DNA of 8,907 nt from Treponema sp. (GCA_003447785.1 DLYJ01000029.1:1-8907), one strand, 5' to 3'. Positions 1-6,955 are shown, counted from the stretch's first letter. The notes: generated from the sequence alone by a model not told the origin. Made by a program: numbers and translations.

Positions 1-390
1 GTTAATATGATGCTTCAGTACCCGGATTTTTTTGCAGCCGCTTTCCCGATCTGCGAGGCCTTTCCTGATGCCCGTATTAATTCGAGGGATCTGGCAAAAA
101 TCGCGCAAAAACCCATGTGGTTCGTTCTTGCAAAAAACGACCCGACAATTGACCCGGAAAAAAACACAATGCCCACCGTTAACCGCCTTAAAAAAATGGG
201 CGCAAAAAATCTTCACTATTCATATTTTGACAAAGTAGAAGACGTTACAGGAAAGTATTTTAACGCTGACAAAACCGCCCCTCATGAATATCACGGACAC
301 GATTCGTGGATTTATGTCTTTAACGATTATGTCAGGGAAGGCGGACTTTCCCTGTTTGAGTGGTTAGCATCCCAGACTAATTCTGATTAA
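1..390 (+). CDS. Alpha/beta-hydrolase (COG4099-like esterase/peptidase), C-terminal part, cut by the window edge
   Basis: The frame is open from base 1, so the gene starts upstream and only about 129 C-terminal residues are visible. The ATG at 7 is internal, because the residues around it (MMLQYPDFFAAAFPIC) match the segment that follows the nucleophile elbow in predicted peptidases/esterases of the COG4099 and carboxylesterase type. The GxSxG serine itself lies outside the window. The remaining triad members can be proposed: Asp in LAKNDPTID (codon 139-141), after the strand PMWFVLAK, and His in YHGHDSW (codon 298-300). The C-terminal FEWLASQ is the usual final amphipathic helix of the fold. 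The probable role is hydrolysis of an ester or peptide, with substrate unknown; a signal peptide cannot be judged. The gene ends tail-to-tail with the opposite histidine-kinase gene, overlapping it by 27 bases. The fold is fairly sure; the exact family is less so. Confidence 0.75.
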   Translation, partial: VNMMLQYPDFFAAAFPICEAFPDARINSRDLAKIAQKPMWFVLAKNDPTIDPEKNTMPTVNRLKKMGAKNLHYSYFDKVEDVTGKYFNADKTAPHEYHGHDSWIYVFNDYVREGGLSLFEWLASQTNSD

Positions 391-1734
391 GGCGCCGCCG
401 GTTTGAGCATTTTCTGCGCTTATCGTGCCGCCGAGAGCCTTCATAATTGATTTTGCTATGGAAAGCCCGAGCCCCGAGCCGCCCTGTGTGCGGTTATGGG
501 CTTTGTCTCCCTTAAAAAATCTGTCAAAAACGTAAGGAAGAATTTCTTTTTCAAAGCCCGGCCCGTTATCGCACACCCGGATGGTAAAGATATCCTTATC
601 TTTAATTGTTGAATCAATCGTTACCTGACAGTCAGGACCTGCAAACTTTACGCTGTTTGAAAGCACGATTGTCAGAAGCTGGTGCAGAAGTTCCCGGTTG
701 GTGTTTACGGTGGAATTTTGTAACCTGTTCAATTTAATTCTGCAGTCCGGCGCAATGGAATTAAATTCTTCGGTTAAGTTATTCAAAAGTTCATTCAATT
801 CAAATTCTTCCTTTTGAATCGTTGAACTGTTTAAGTCCAGGTGTGTAAGTTCAAGAAGGTTTGTGATAATGCTTTCCATCGTTTTACCTTCCCGCAGAAT
901 TGTGGCGATGGATTTTTCCAGCTGCTCCGGCTCGTCCTTTCCCCAGCGGCGGATAAGGTTTGCCTGCCCTAAAATTACTGCGACCGGAGTTTTTAATTCG
1001 TGGCTCACGTTGCTTGTAAAAGAGCGTTCCCGGTCAAAGTCTTTTTTGAGCCGCTTTAACAGCAGGTTGAATGTGTGGGCGAGAGTGTCAATTTCGTCCC
1101 CGGAAGAAGTTTCAGGCAGCAAAGTTTCCAGGTTGTTTGAAGTTATTGAATTAACCGCGTTTGTAATCTGAACAACCGGTTTGATGGTCTTTCGTGTAAT
1201 ATAAAGGGAGAGCAAAAGGGAAATCAAAAGTATGGGAATTGCCGCAAGCATGATTGAAAGAGGAAGTCCCCTGAAAATCCTGCGACCTGCATCATTTTCC
1301 GTGTTCTGCACGATTTGAACTACAAAGGACTGTCCTGTGGAAAGCGTAATTTTTTCTGCAACATAAACTATATTCAAATCGGTGTCGTCAAAAAACTTTT
1401 TTCTGTAAATACGGCGGCTCTTTCCGTCTGTCAGGGGCAGTTCCGGAATTTTGTCGTTTTTAACAAAAAATTCTTCGTGGCTGTCTGCGTCATAAATCCT
1501 GCAGGCAATAAAAAAGGGAAGTTCGTTGAGCTTTTTTTTGAGACCGTCATAATCTTTTGTCTCAAGTCCGCCCTCAATAAAATGTACAGGGCGCATCAGG
1601 CCCTTTGTTTCCTGCTTGCGGGAAATTCCGTGGAGAAACATAAAAAAGGAACTGATTATGAGAACTACTGCAAATGTCAGGATTGCCGCAAACTTTACGG
1701 ACAGACTGAATACAACGGATTTTTTTAAATTCAT
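364..1734 (-). CDS. Sensor histidine kinase (HAMP-HisKA-HATPase_c)
   Basis: This 456-residue inner-membrane sensor kinase presumably autophosphorylates in response to an external cue and passes phosphate to the response regulator encoded just upstream. TM1 is at about residues 13-34, an extracytoplasmic domain of about 120 residues at 35-155, and TM2 at about 156-178. A HAMP linker follows at about 179-232. The HisKA motif SHELKTP puts the phospho-acceptor at H245. The ATPase boxes are all present: N-box N360 in LSNSVKF, G1 DNGPGF at 389-394, F-box FDRFF at 403-407, and G2 GGSGLGL at 418-424. The kinase is therefore predicted active. Its ATG overlaps the regulator stop by one base (TAATG), with GGAAGG at 1741-1746 as ribosome site, so coupling is likely. 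It is the last gene of the minus-strand operon and no terminator is seen after it. The sensor domain resembles no family I can name, so the signal is unknown. Confidence 0.95.
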   Translation of the reverse strand: MNLKKSVVFSLSVKFAAILTFAVVLIISSFFMFLHGISRKQETKGLMRPVHFIEGGLETKDYDGLKKKLNELPFFIACRIYDADSHEEFFVKNDKIPELPLTDGKSRRIYRKKFFDDTDLNIVYVAEKITLSTGQSFVVQIVQNTENDAGRRIFRGLPLSIMLAAIPILLISLLLSLYITRKTIKPVVQITNAVNSITSNNLETLLPETSSGDEIDTLAHTFNLLLKRLKKDFDRERSFTSNVSHELKTPVAVILGQANLIRRWGKDEPEQLEKSIATILREGKTMESIITNLLELTHLDLNSSTIQKEEFELNELLNNLTEEFNSIAPDCRIKLNRLQNSTVNTNRELLHQLLTIVLSNSVKFAGPDCQVTIDSTIKDKDIFTIRVCDNGPGFEKEILPYVFDRFFKGDKAHNRTQGGSGLGLSIAKSIMKALGGTISAENAQTGGALIRISLGC

Positions 1735-2441
1735 TATCTGCCTTCCATTTTGTAGCCCAGTCCCCGCACTGTTTTGATGATCGAATTATCGCCTGTGCCT
1801 GCACCTGCGCCTGCGGCTGCGGCTGCGGCGACAAACTTTGTCCTCAGGTATCCGACATAAACATCCACGGTGTTATCGTCGATAAAATGTCCCTTGCCCC
1901 AGATGTATTCGATTATCTGCTGTCGTGTCAGGACCTCGTCAATGTTTTCGAGAAAGCACTTGAGCATCATGTATTCGGTTTTGGAAAAAATAATTTCCTG
2001 GCCCGCAACACTTGCCTTCATGTTCTGAATATCAAGCTTGATGGGACCGTTTTGCAGTACAGCCGGATTTTCCTTTGAACCTGCAGTGCGGCGAAGAACT
2101 GCCGCCATGCGTGCCAGAAGTTCTTCGATTTCGAATGGTTTTGAAATATAGTCATCGGCACCACCGTTCAGGGCGCTGACCTTGTCTTCTGTCTGGCCGA
2201 GAGCGGTAACCATGATTACGGGAACGGAAGAAGTTTTTCTGATTTTCTGTAAAACTTCAATTCCGTTAATCCCCGGAATCATTATATCAAGTAGAATTAA
2301 AGAAGGATTTTCTTCTTCAAATTTCTTGAGAGCCTGATTGCCGTCCGCAGCAAGTACGGTCTGATAACCTTCGTGAATAAGTTCTGCGTTTACAAAACTG
2401 CTGATACCTTCGTCATCTTCGACAATCAGAATCTTTTCCAT
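1734..2441 (-). CDS. OmpR/PhoB-family response regulator with an Ala/Gly repeat in the wing region
   Basis: This 235-residue DNA-binding response regulator is the partner of the downstream kinase. The start at 2441 is chosen because MEKILIVEDD is the standard receiver N-terminus; the upstream open frame only shadows the sulfhydrylase gene. In the receiver domain (1-120) the acidic pair is D9/D10, the phospho-acceptor D52 (LLDIMIPG), the switch residue T79, and the conserved lysine K101 in SKPF. The winged-helix domain occupies about 130-235, with recognition-helix motif NTVDVYVGYLRTKF and the usual ending IKTVRGLGYKME. Between these two motifs lie 17 residues (VAAAAAAGAGAGTGDNS), roughly ten more than in PhoB-type proteins, encoded by a hexanucleotide repeat. 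The only ribosome-site candidate is GAAGG about 14 nt upstream, over the sulfhydrylase stop, so translation may depend on coupling. Its targets are unknown; autoregulation of this operon is possible. Confidence 0.95.
   Translation of the reverse strand: MEKILIVEDDEGISSFVNAELIHEGYQTVLAADGNQALKKFEEENPSLILLDIMIPGINGIEVLQKIRKTSSVPVIMVTALGQTEDKVSALNGGADDYISKPFEIEELLARMAAVLRRTAGSKENPAVLQNGPIKLDIQNMKASVAGQEIIFSKTEYMMLKCFLENIDEVLTRQQIIEYIWGKGHFIDDNTVDVYVGYLRTKFVAAAAAAGAGAGTGDNSIIKTVRGLGYKMEGR
1791..1829 (-). repeat. Hexanucleotide repeat (about 6.5 units) inside the response-regulator gene
   Basis: On the coding strand the codons for residues 205-217 alternate as GCC GCA three times, then GGC GCA, GGT GCA, GGC ACA, GGC. 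This gives (Ala-Ala)3 followed by Gly-Ala, Gly-Ala, Gly-Thr, Gly. The alternating codon pair, not just the amino acids, is repeated, which suggests expansion by slippage or unequal exchange rather than selection for an Ala/Gly linker alone. A gain or loss of one six-base unit keeps the frame and changes the loop by two residues. The drift toward one end (GGC/GGT, ACA) looks like an older, decaying edge. Confidence 0.85.
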
Positions 2442-2448
2442 AATTGAA

Positions 2449-3723
2449 TCAGATGCCTTCCAGTGCCTGTTTGAGGTCTGCAATAATATCGTCAGTGTTT
2501 TCGATACCGCAGCTGAAGCGTACGAGGGAAGGGCTGATTCCGCATTCTGCCAGCTGCTGGTCTGTGAGCTGGCGGTGAGTTGCGCTTGCAGGGTGCAATA
2601 CACAGGTTCGTGCGTCTGCTACGTGTGTTGCAATCATTGCCAGTTTGAGTTTTTTCATAAAGGCTTCTGCTGCTTTTCTTCCGCCTTTAAGTTCAAAACT
2701 TACAACGCCGCAAATTCCGTTAGGAAGATATTTCTGAGCGAGTTTGTAGTATTTGTTTGATTTGAGTCCCGGATAAATTACCCGTTCAACTGCTGGATGG
2801 TTTTCCAGAAATTCTGCAACGGCCTGTCCGTTTTTACAGTGCTGAGGCATGCGGACAGCGAGAGATTCAAGACCGAGGTTAAGGAAGTAAGCGTTCATCG
2901 GAGCCTGAATTGAACCAAAGTCCCTCATGAGCTGTGCGGTACATTTTGTGATAAATGCACCTTCCTTACCGAATTTTGTTGCGTATGTGATTCCGTGATA
3001 GCTTTCATCCGGAGTACACAATCCCGGGAACTTGTCTTTGTGAGCCATCCAGTCAAACTTTCCGCTGTCTACAATTACGCCGCCAACGGTTGCATCGTGA
3101 CCGTCCATGTATTTGGTAGTTGAATGAGTTACGATGTCTGCTCCCCACTCAAAAGGACGGCAGTTGATTGGTGTTGCAAAAGTGTTGTCGATAATGAGGG
3201 GAACGCCGTTTTTGTGGGCAATGTTTGCCCAGCGTTCAATGTCCAGAACTGTCATGGCAGGGTTTGCGATTGTTTCGCCAAAAACAGCCTTTGTGTTTGG
3301 TTTAAATGCGGCCTGAATTTCTTCGTCGCTTGCATCAGGGCTTACGAATGTAAAATCGATTCCCATTTTGCGCATTGTTACGTTAAAAAGGTTAAATGTT
3401 CCGCCGTAAATTGAACTTGAAGCGACAATGTGGTCACCGCAGCCTGCAATGTTAAAAGTGGCAAAAAAGTTTGCCGCCTGTCCGCTTGAAGTAAGCATTG
3501 CCGCAGTTCCGCCTTCCAGTGCGCAGATTTTGCCTGCTACGAAGTCGTTTGTCGGGTTCTGGAGACGTGTGTAAAAATAACCTGATGCTTCAAGGTCAAA
3601 AAGTTTTCCCATGTCTTCAGATGTATCGTACTTAAAAGTTGTACTCTGAATAATCGGAATCATGCGGGATTCACCGTTTTTCGGCTGGTAGCCTGCATGA
3701 ATACACTTTGTTTCATTTTTCAT
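2449..3723 (-). CDS. O-acetylhomoserine sulfhydrylase (Cys/Met metabolism PLP enzyme)
   Basis: This 424-residue cytoplasmic PLP enzyme probably converts O-acetyl-L-homoserine and sulfide to L-homocysteine and acetate, the direct sulfhydrylation route to methionine. Its length fits the MetY/Cys3 class. Visible motifs are the N-terminal HAGYQP and PIIQSTTF, Y51 and R53 in YFYTRLQNPT (phosphate contacts from the neighbouring subunit), Y106 in SSSIYGGT (ring stacking), D179 in IIDNTFATP (pyridine nitrogen), the Schiff-base lysine K204 in HSTTKYMDGH, and R402 in LVRFSCGIE (substrate carboxylate). The long form with the KFPGLCTPDESYHG insert is typical of O-acetylhomoserine sulfhydrylases rather than of shorter cystathionine synthases or lyases, which are the alternatives. 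The start has GAGGAG at 3731-3736, seven bases upstream. The gene overlaps the end of the cyclase gene by 11 bases and stops seven bases before the response regulator. Confidence 0.93.
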   Translation of the reverse strand: MKNETKCIHAGYQPKNGESRMIPIIQSTTFKYDTSEDMGKLFDLEASGYFYTRLQNPTNDFVAGKICALEGGTAAMLTSSGQAANFFATFNIAGCGDHIVASSSIYGGTFNLFNVTMRKMGIDFTFVSPDASDEEIQAAFKPNTKAVFGETIANPAMTVLDIERWANIAHKNGVPLIIDNTFATPINCRPFEWGADIVTHSTTKYMDGHDATVGGVIVDSGKFDWMAHKDKFPGLCTPDESYHGITYATKFGKEGAFITKCTAQLMRDFGSIQAPMNAYFLNLGLESLAVRMPQHCKNGQAVAEFLENHPAVERVIYPGLKSNKYYKLAQKYLPNGICGVVSFELKGGRKAAEAFMKKLKLAMIATHVADARTCVLHPASATHRQLTDQQLAECGISPSLVRFSCGIENTDDIIADLKQALEGI

Positions 3724-5089
3724 TTTTTAACTCCTCTAGTTCTTTTTGTTTTGCTTCCTTTATTTTTCTTTTGTCTTCATACATGCCGTTGTCTGCGATT
3801 TTGATAATTTCTTCATAATCGCTGCCGTCGGTTGGGTATAATGCAAAGCCCGCACTTGCCGTAATTTTAAGGCGGGTGTTTTTAAGGACACTTTCGCGAT
3901 TAATGGATTCCTTGATGCGGTTGATTACAATTTCAACAAATTTCGGTTCGTAATCACCCGGAAGAATTACTGTAAATTCGTCACCACCGATACGGAATGC
4001 ACGGTCATCTTCCCGCAGGCAGTTTGAAAGCTTGCGGCCCGTGATGATGAGCACTTCATCTCCTGTTTCGTGCCCCAGGGTATCGTTAATCTGCTTAAAG
4101 TCATTCAAATCCATGTAAATGAGTGCGTATGGCTTTTGGTGCTTCTGGAATTCACGGAGCATTTCCATAAACTTTCGTGCGTTGTAAAGCGAAGTAAGTG
4201 TATCGCGGTACGAAAGGTTTTCAAGTTCTGCGTCTTTGTTGCGTACAGTAAACAGAAAGTTTGAAATAAGTGCAAGGGAAATACAAACTGCAAGTGCAAG
4301 AAGTTCTTCAATTACAAGAAGCTGCCAGTTTACCCAGCCGTCTGCAGGCGCCGTATAAAGCGTCCAAAGGGAATTTGTTACGCCAAAGATTGCTTCGCAT
4401 GGCTTTTTGATGTTCTTGATGTCCGTGTTTCCTGCAAGAGTATAGATTTCTTCTGTCTGAGGATCCGGCTTCCACAAACACCATGAGTATTCCTGATTGT
4501 CCAGAAATTCAAGGGTCTGTTTGGAAAAAAGGGTTTTACAGTCAAGCATGATGATGGAAAAGCCCCAGAATTTTTCGTTGCCGTTTGTATCCGGTAAAAA
4601 AACAGGGTGCTGGATCATAATTACCCTGATTCCTTTCTGAAGTGTAAGAGGGCCGGTAAGGTAAGGCTTTTTTGTTTTGAGGGAATAACTTGAACTGATT
4701 TTTGTATCGCTCATATTGAACAGGTTTTCGCCGATTCCCTCGTAGGCCGACAGCGGAAAAACCTTTGTAACGACACCCTTCGGTGCGAGCTGGAGGCTGT
4801 AGAGGGCAGGAAGCCTTGAAGTAAGATTCCTGGCAACCTGGTCAAAGTTGGAAAGATTGCCAGAGGTTTCGAGAATCATGGATTCAATAATGTCATTAAC
4901 TGCAATATAGGAATTGATTTCCGACTGGAACATGTAGGCTGCGGTCTGTCCAAGAAGCCTGCAGCGTTCGCGCTTATAGGAATTATACTGTTTTTGTGTT
5001 TCTGCAATCACAAGAACAGAGATAATGAGAGTTAAGATAAATGTGAACTTTGTGGAAAACCTGAGTTTTCCGGGAGAAAAAAGTTTCAT
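3713..5089 (-). CDS. Membrane diguanylate cyclase with CHASE-like sensor and GGDEF domain
   Basis: This 458-residue protein is predicted to make the second messenger c-di-GMP from two GTP. TM1 is at about residues 12-30. An extracytoplasmic domain at about 31-255 resembles CHASE, as in SLQLAPKGVVTKVFPLSAYEGIGENLF-like text around residues 98-124. TM2 is at about 257-282. The cytoplasmic GGDEF domain (about 290-440) begins with YRDTLTSLYNARKF. D327 in YMDLNDFK is the metal ligand, NDTLGH at 335-340 contacts guanine, and the active-site GGDEF at 368-372 is intact. An inhibitory I-site R359-E-D-D362 lies five residues before it, so product inhibition is expected. No EAL domain is present. The C-terminus is a charged, Lys/Glu-rich tail (441-458). 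This is the first gene of the minus-strand operon, with only a weak GGAAA ribosome site at about 5096-5100. The ligand of the sensor is unknown. Confidence 0.93.
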   Translation of the reverse strand: MKLFSPGKLRFSTKFTFILTLIISVLVIAETQKQYNSYKRERCRLLGQTAAYMFQSEINSYIAVNDIIESMILETSGNLSNFDQVARNLTSRLPALYSLQLAPKGVVTKVFPLSAYEGIGENLFNMSDTKISSSYSLKTKKPYLTGPLTLQKGIRVIMIQHPVFLPDTNGNEKFWGFSIIMLDCKTLFSKQTLEFLDNQEYSWCLWKPDPQTEEIYTLAGNTDIKNIKKPCEAIFGVTNSLWTLYTAPADGWVNWQLLVIEELLALAVCISLALISNFLFTVRNKDAELENLSYRDTLTSLYNARKFMEMLREFQKHQKPYALIYMDLNDFKQINDTLGHETGDEVLIITGRKLSNCLREDDRAFRIGGDEFTVILPGDYEPKFVEIVINRIKESINRESVLKNTRLKITASAGFALYPTDGSDYEEIIKIADNGMYEDKRKIKEAKQKELEELKNEK

Positions 5090-5219
5090 ATTTATTTTCC
5101 TATATTAATACAACATAAGATTTTACCGCAAAAATGTTCTTTTTACCATTGTTTTGAACAAAATTTGAATATTTTTGACTTTTCATAAATGCCCATTAAT
5201 AGTTATAATATTAAACCAT
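5090..5219. promoter_or_regulatory. Divergent intergenic region between the cyclase operon and the ABC-transporter operon
   Basis: This AT-rich stretch of 130 bases separates two head-to-head operons and must contain both promoters. For the minus strand only a weak -10 (TAAAAT, complement of 5120-5125) without a good -35 is visible. Two short inverted repeats share their right arm: TTGTT/AACAA at 5149-5161 with a 3-base spacer, and TGTTC (5135-5139)/GAACA (5156-5160), whose arm centres lie 21 bases apart. Either could be an operator, but such short arms occur by chance in AT-rich DNA. Confidence 0.5.
5175..5209 (+). promoter_or_regulatory. Candidate promoter of the ABC-transporter operon
   Basis: A perfect TATAAT sits at 5204-5209. 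The best -35-like hexamer, TTGACT at 5175-5180, is 23 bases away, too far for that box, but is 16 bases from TAATAG at 5197-5202. Either choice puts the transcription start within a few bases of the permease ATG at 5220, which implies a leader of roughly 0-12 nt. Confidence 0.55.
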
Positions 5220-6167
5220 ATGAATATCGTAAGTATCTTGCTGGCCATGCAGGGCGCTGTCGCACAGGGCGTTCTGTGGGGAATTATGACACTGGGCGTT
5301 TTTCTTACTTTTAGAATTTTAAATATTGCGGATATGACATGTGACGGCTCTTTTGCCCTGGGAGGCTCGGTAAGCGCCGTGCTTGTTGTAGGCGGAATGA
5401 ATCCATACGGAGCCTTAGCCATCGCTTTTGCAACAGGCCTGCTTGCAGGTCTTGTAACAGGCTTCCTTCACACAAAGTTAAAGATTCAGGAACTCCTTGC
5501 CGGAATCCTGACCATGACAGCCCTCTACTCGGTTAATATCCGTATCATGGGTAAGTCAAACACACCTTTAATCGGTGCCGACACAATCTTTAAAAGATTC
5601 CAGAACTTTTTTGAATCAATGCACTTTACGCCAAATACAACTGCCCTGATTATGGGACTGATTTTTGCAGTGGTAATCATCGCCCTCCTGTACTGGTTCT
5701 GCGGAACAGAAATCGGTTCTGCCCTCCGTGCTACAGGCAACAACGGAAACATGGTTCGTGCCATGGGTGTTGATACAGACAAAATGAAAATCCTCGGCCT
5801 TATGATTAGTAACGGTATGATTGCACTGAGCGGCGGTCTTGTTGCACAGAGCCAGGGTTACGGCGACGTTGGTATGGGAACCGGTGCCCTTGTTATGGGA
5901 CTTGCTTCAATCGTTTTAGGCGAAGCAATCTTCGGATGGTTTGCCAAAAAACTTCCGTTCTGGTTCACTCTTGGGGCCGTACTGCTTGGTTCAATCGTTT
6001 ATCGAATCGTTATCGCAGTTGTTCTTCAGCTCGGTCTCAAATCAAGCGACCTTAAGCTCCTTACGGCAGTTATCATTACAATCGCACTTGCAATTCCGGT
6101 TGTTAAACAGTTAATCGGCAGAATGTCTCTTTCACGTTCAGCATCAAATAACGGAGGGGCAAACTAA
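5220..6167 (+). CDS. ABC transporter permease (BPD_transp_2 family, COG4120-like)
   Basis: This 315-residue polytopic inner-membrane permease is presumed to form the translocation channel of an importer for a small solute. The ATG at 5220 gives MNIVSILLAMQ and fits the family N-terminus. The open frame back to a TTG at 5175 is not used, since that TTG coincides with promoter sequence. About eight or nine hydrophobic segments are visible, near residues 12-32, 45-60, 63-83, 92-110, 140-160, 190-212, 220-240, 248-270 and 277-296. The family pattern GIMTLGVFLTFRILNIADMTCDGSF near the N-terminus, and the loop EIGSALRATGNNGNMVRAMGVD (164-185) that docks the ATPase, are clear. Related systems with known substrates carry tryptophan or tyrosine, but no substrate can be read from the sequence. 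No ribosome site is evident before the ATG. The stop overlaps the ATPase start. Confidence 0.9.
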   Translation: MNIVSILLAMQGAVAQGVLWGIMTLGVFLTFRILNIADMTCDGSFALGGSVSAVLVVGGMNPYGALAIAFATGLLAGLVTGFLHTKLKIQELLAGILTMTALYSVNIRIMGKSNTPLIGADTIFKRFQNFFESMHFTPNTTALIMGLIFAVVIIALLYWFCGTEIGSALRATGNNGNMVRAMGVDTDKMKILGLMISNGMIALSGGLVAQSQGYGDVGMGTGALVMGLASIVLGEAIFGWFAKKLPFWFTLGAVLLGSIVYRIVIAVVLQLGLKSSDLKLLTAVIITIALAIPVVKQLIGRMSLSRSASNNGGAN

Positions 6168-6955
6168 TGTTGGAAATCAAAGGCGTATCAAAAACATTCA
6201 ATCCGGGCACAATTACAGAAAAAAAGGCTTTGACAGATATTAACCTTACACTCAATGACGGTGACTTTGTTACTGTTATCGGTGGTAACGGTGCCGGAAA
6301 ATCTACCCTCCTGAATCTTATCGCAGGTGTTCATCAGTGCGATACAGGTTCAATCGTTCTCGATGGAGTAGACATTACACGCAAGCCTGAATATAAGCGT
6401 GCACGTTATCTCGGCCGTGTCTTCCAGGACCCGATGCTGGGAACTGCCGCAAACATGGAAATTGAAGAAAACCTTGCCATGGCATTGCGCCGCGGTAAAG
6501 GACGCACACTTTCCTGGGGAATCAAAAACAGCGAACGGGCTTTGTACCGCGAAAAGCTCGCTCTTCTTGACCTCGGCCTTGAAGACCGCATGAAGAGCAA
6601 GGTAGGACTTTTGTCTGGCGGTCAGCGTCAGGCCCTTACACTTTTGATGGCAACCCTTCAAAAGCCGGAACTTCTTCTCCTGGACGAACACACAGCCGCC
6701 CTGGATCCTAAAACTGCCGCTAAGGTACTTGAATTAACGGAACATTTTGTTCAGAAAGATAAGCTTACCACATTCATGGTAACACATAACATGCGCCACG
6801 CAATCCAGTATGGTAACCGCCTCATCATGATGATGAAGGGTCACATTATTTACGATGTCCGGGGCGAAGAAAAGAAAAACCTTAAGGTTGAAGAACTTCT
6901 TGCCAAATTCGGTGCGGCCGGCGAATTGAACGACCGCATGGTTCTGGGAAGTTAG
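6167..6955 (+). CDS. ABC transporter ATP-binding protein (COG1101-like), partner of the permease
   Basis: This 262-residue cytoplasmic ATPase powers the permease encoded just before it. Its ATG overlaps the permease stop (TAATG at 6165-6169), and GGAGGGG at 6153-6159 is a strong ribosome site, so the pair is translationally coupled. All motifs are intact: Walker A GGNGAGKST (39-47), Q-loop Q87 in RVFQDP, signature LSGGQ (149-153), Walker B ending in LLLLDE with catalytic E174, D-loop ALD (178-180), and H-loop H207 in MVTHNM. The sequence DEHTAALDP, with His where most ABC proteins have Pro, and the RVFQDPMLGTAANMEIEENLAMA-type region (84-106) are typical of the COG1101 group that travels with COG4120 permeases and COG2984 binding proteins. 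No binding-protein gene follows. The stop codon overlaps that of the opposite esterase gene by four bases, and no terminator is seen between them. Confidence 0.95.
   Translation: MLEIKGVSKTFNPGTITEKKALTDINLTLNDGDFVTVIGGNGAGKSTLLNLIAGVHQCDTGSIVLDGVDITRKPEYKRARYLGRVFQDPMLGTAANMEIEENLAMALRRGKGRTLSWGIKNSERALYREKLALLDLGLEDRMKSKVGLLSGGQRQALTLLMATLQKPELLLLDEHTAALDPKTAAKVLELTEHFVQKDKLTTFMVTHNMRHAIQYGNRLIMMMKGHIIYDVRGEEKKNLKVEELLAKFGAAGELNDRMVLGS

Noticed and set aside
863..1171. Open frame of 102 codons antisense to the histidine kinase
   Set aside because: It is a shadow of a clearly coding strand with conserved kinase motifs, and no ribosome site or domain is apparent.
1574..1834. Pro/Gln-rich frame starting in the hexamer repeat
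   Set aside because: The PQPQPQAQ-like sequence is only the repeat read in another frame, running through the kinase start.
2442..2603. N-terminal extension of 54 residues on the response regulator
   Set aside because: It overlaps the 3' end of the sulfhydrylase gene in another frame and does not resemble a protein domain. The receiver domain begins normally at MEKILIVEDD.
3124..3414. Open frames antisense to the sulfhydrylase
   Set aside because: They are Cys-rich, low-information translations opposite a fully conserved PLP-enzyme region.
5175..5219. TTG start giving a 15-residue extension of the permease
   Set aside because: The TTG is part of the promoter-like TTGACT, the added residues do not fit the family, and no ribosome site precedes it.
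6350..6691. Open frames opposite or out of frame with the ABC ATPase
   Set aside because: They lie wholly within a gene with all ABC motifs intact and lack start signals.
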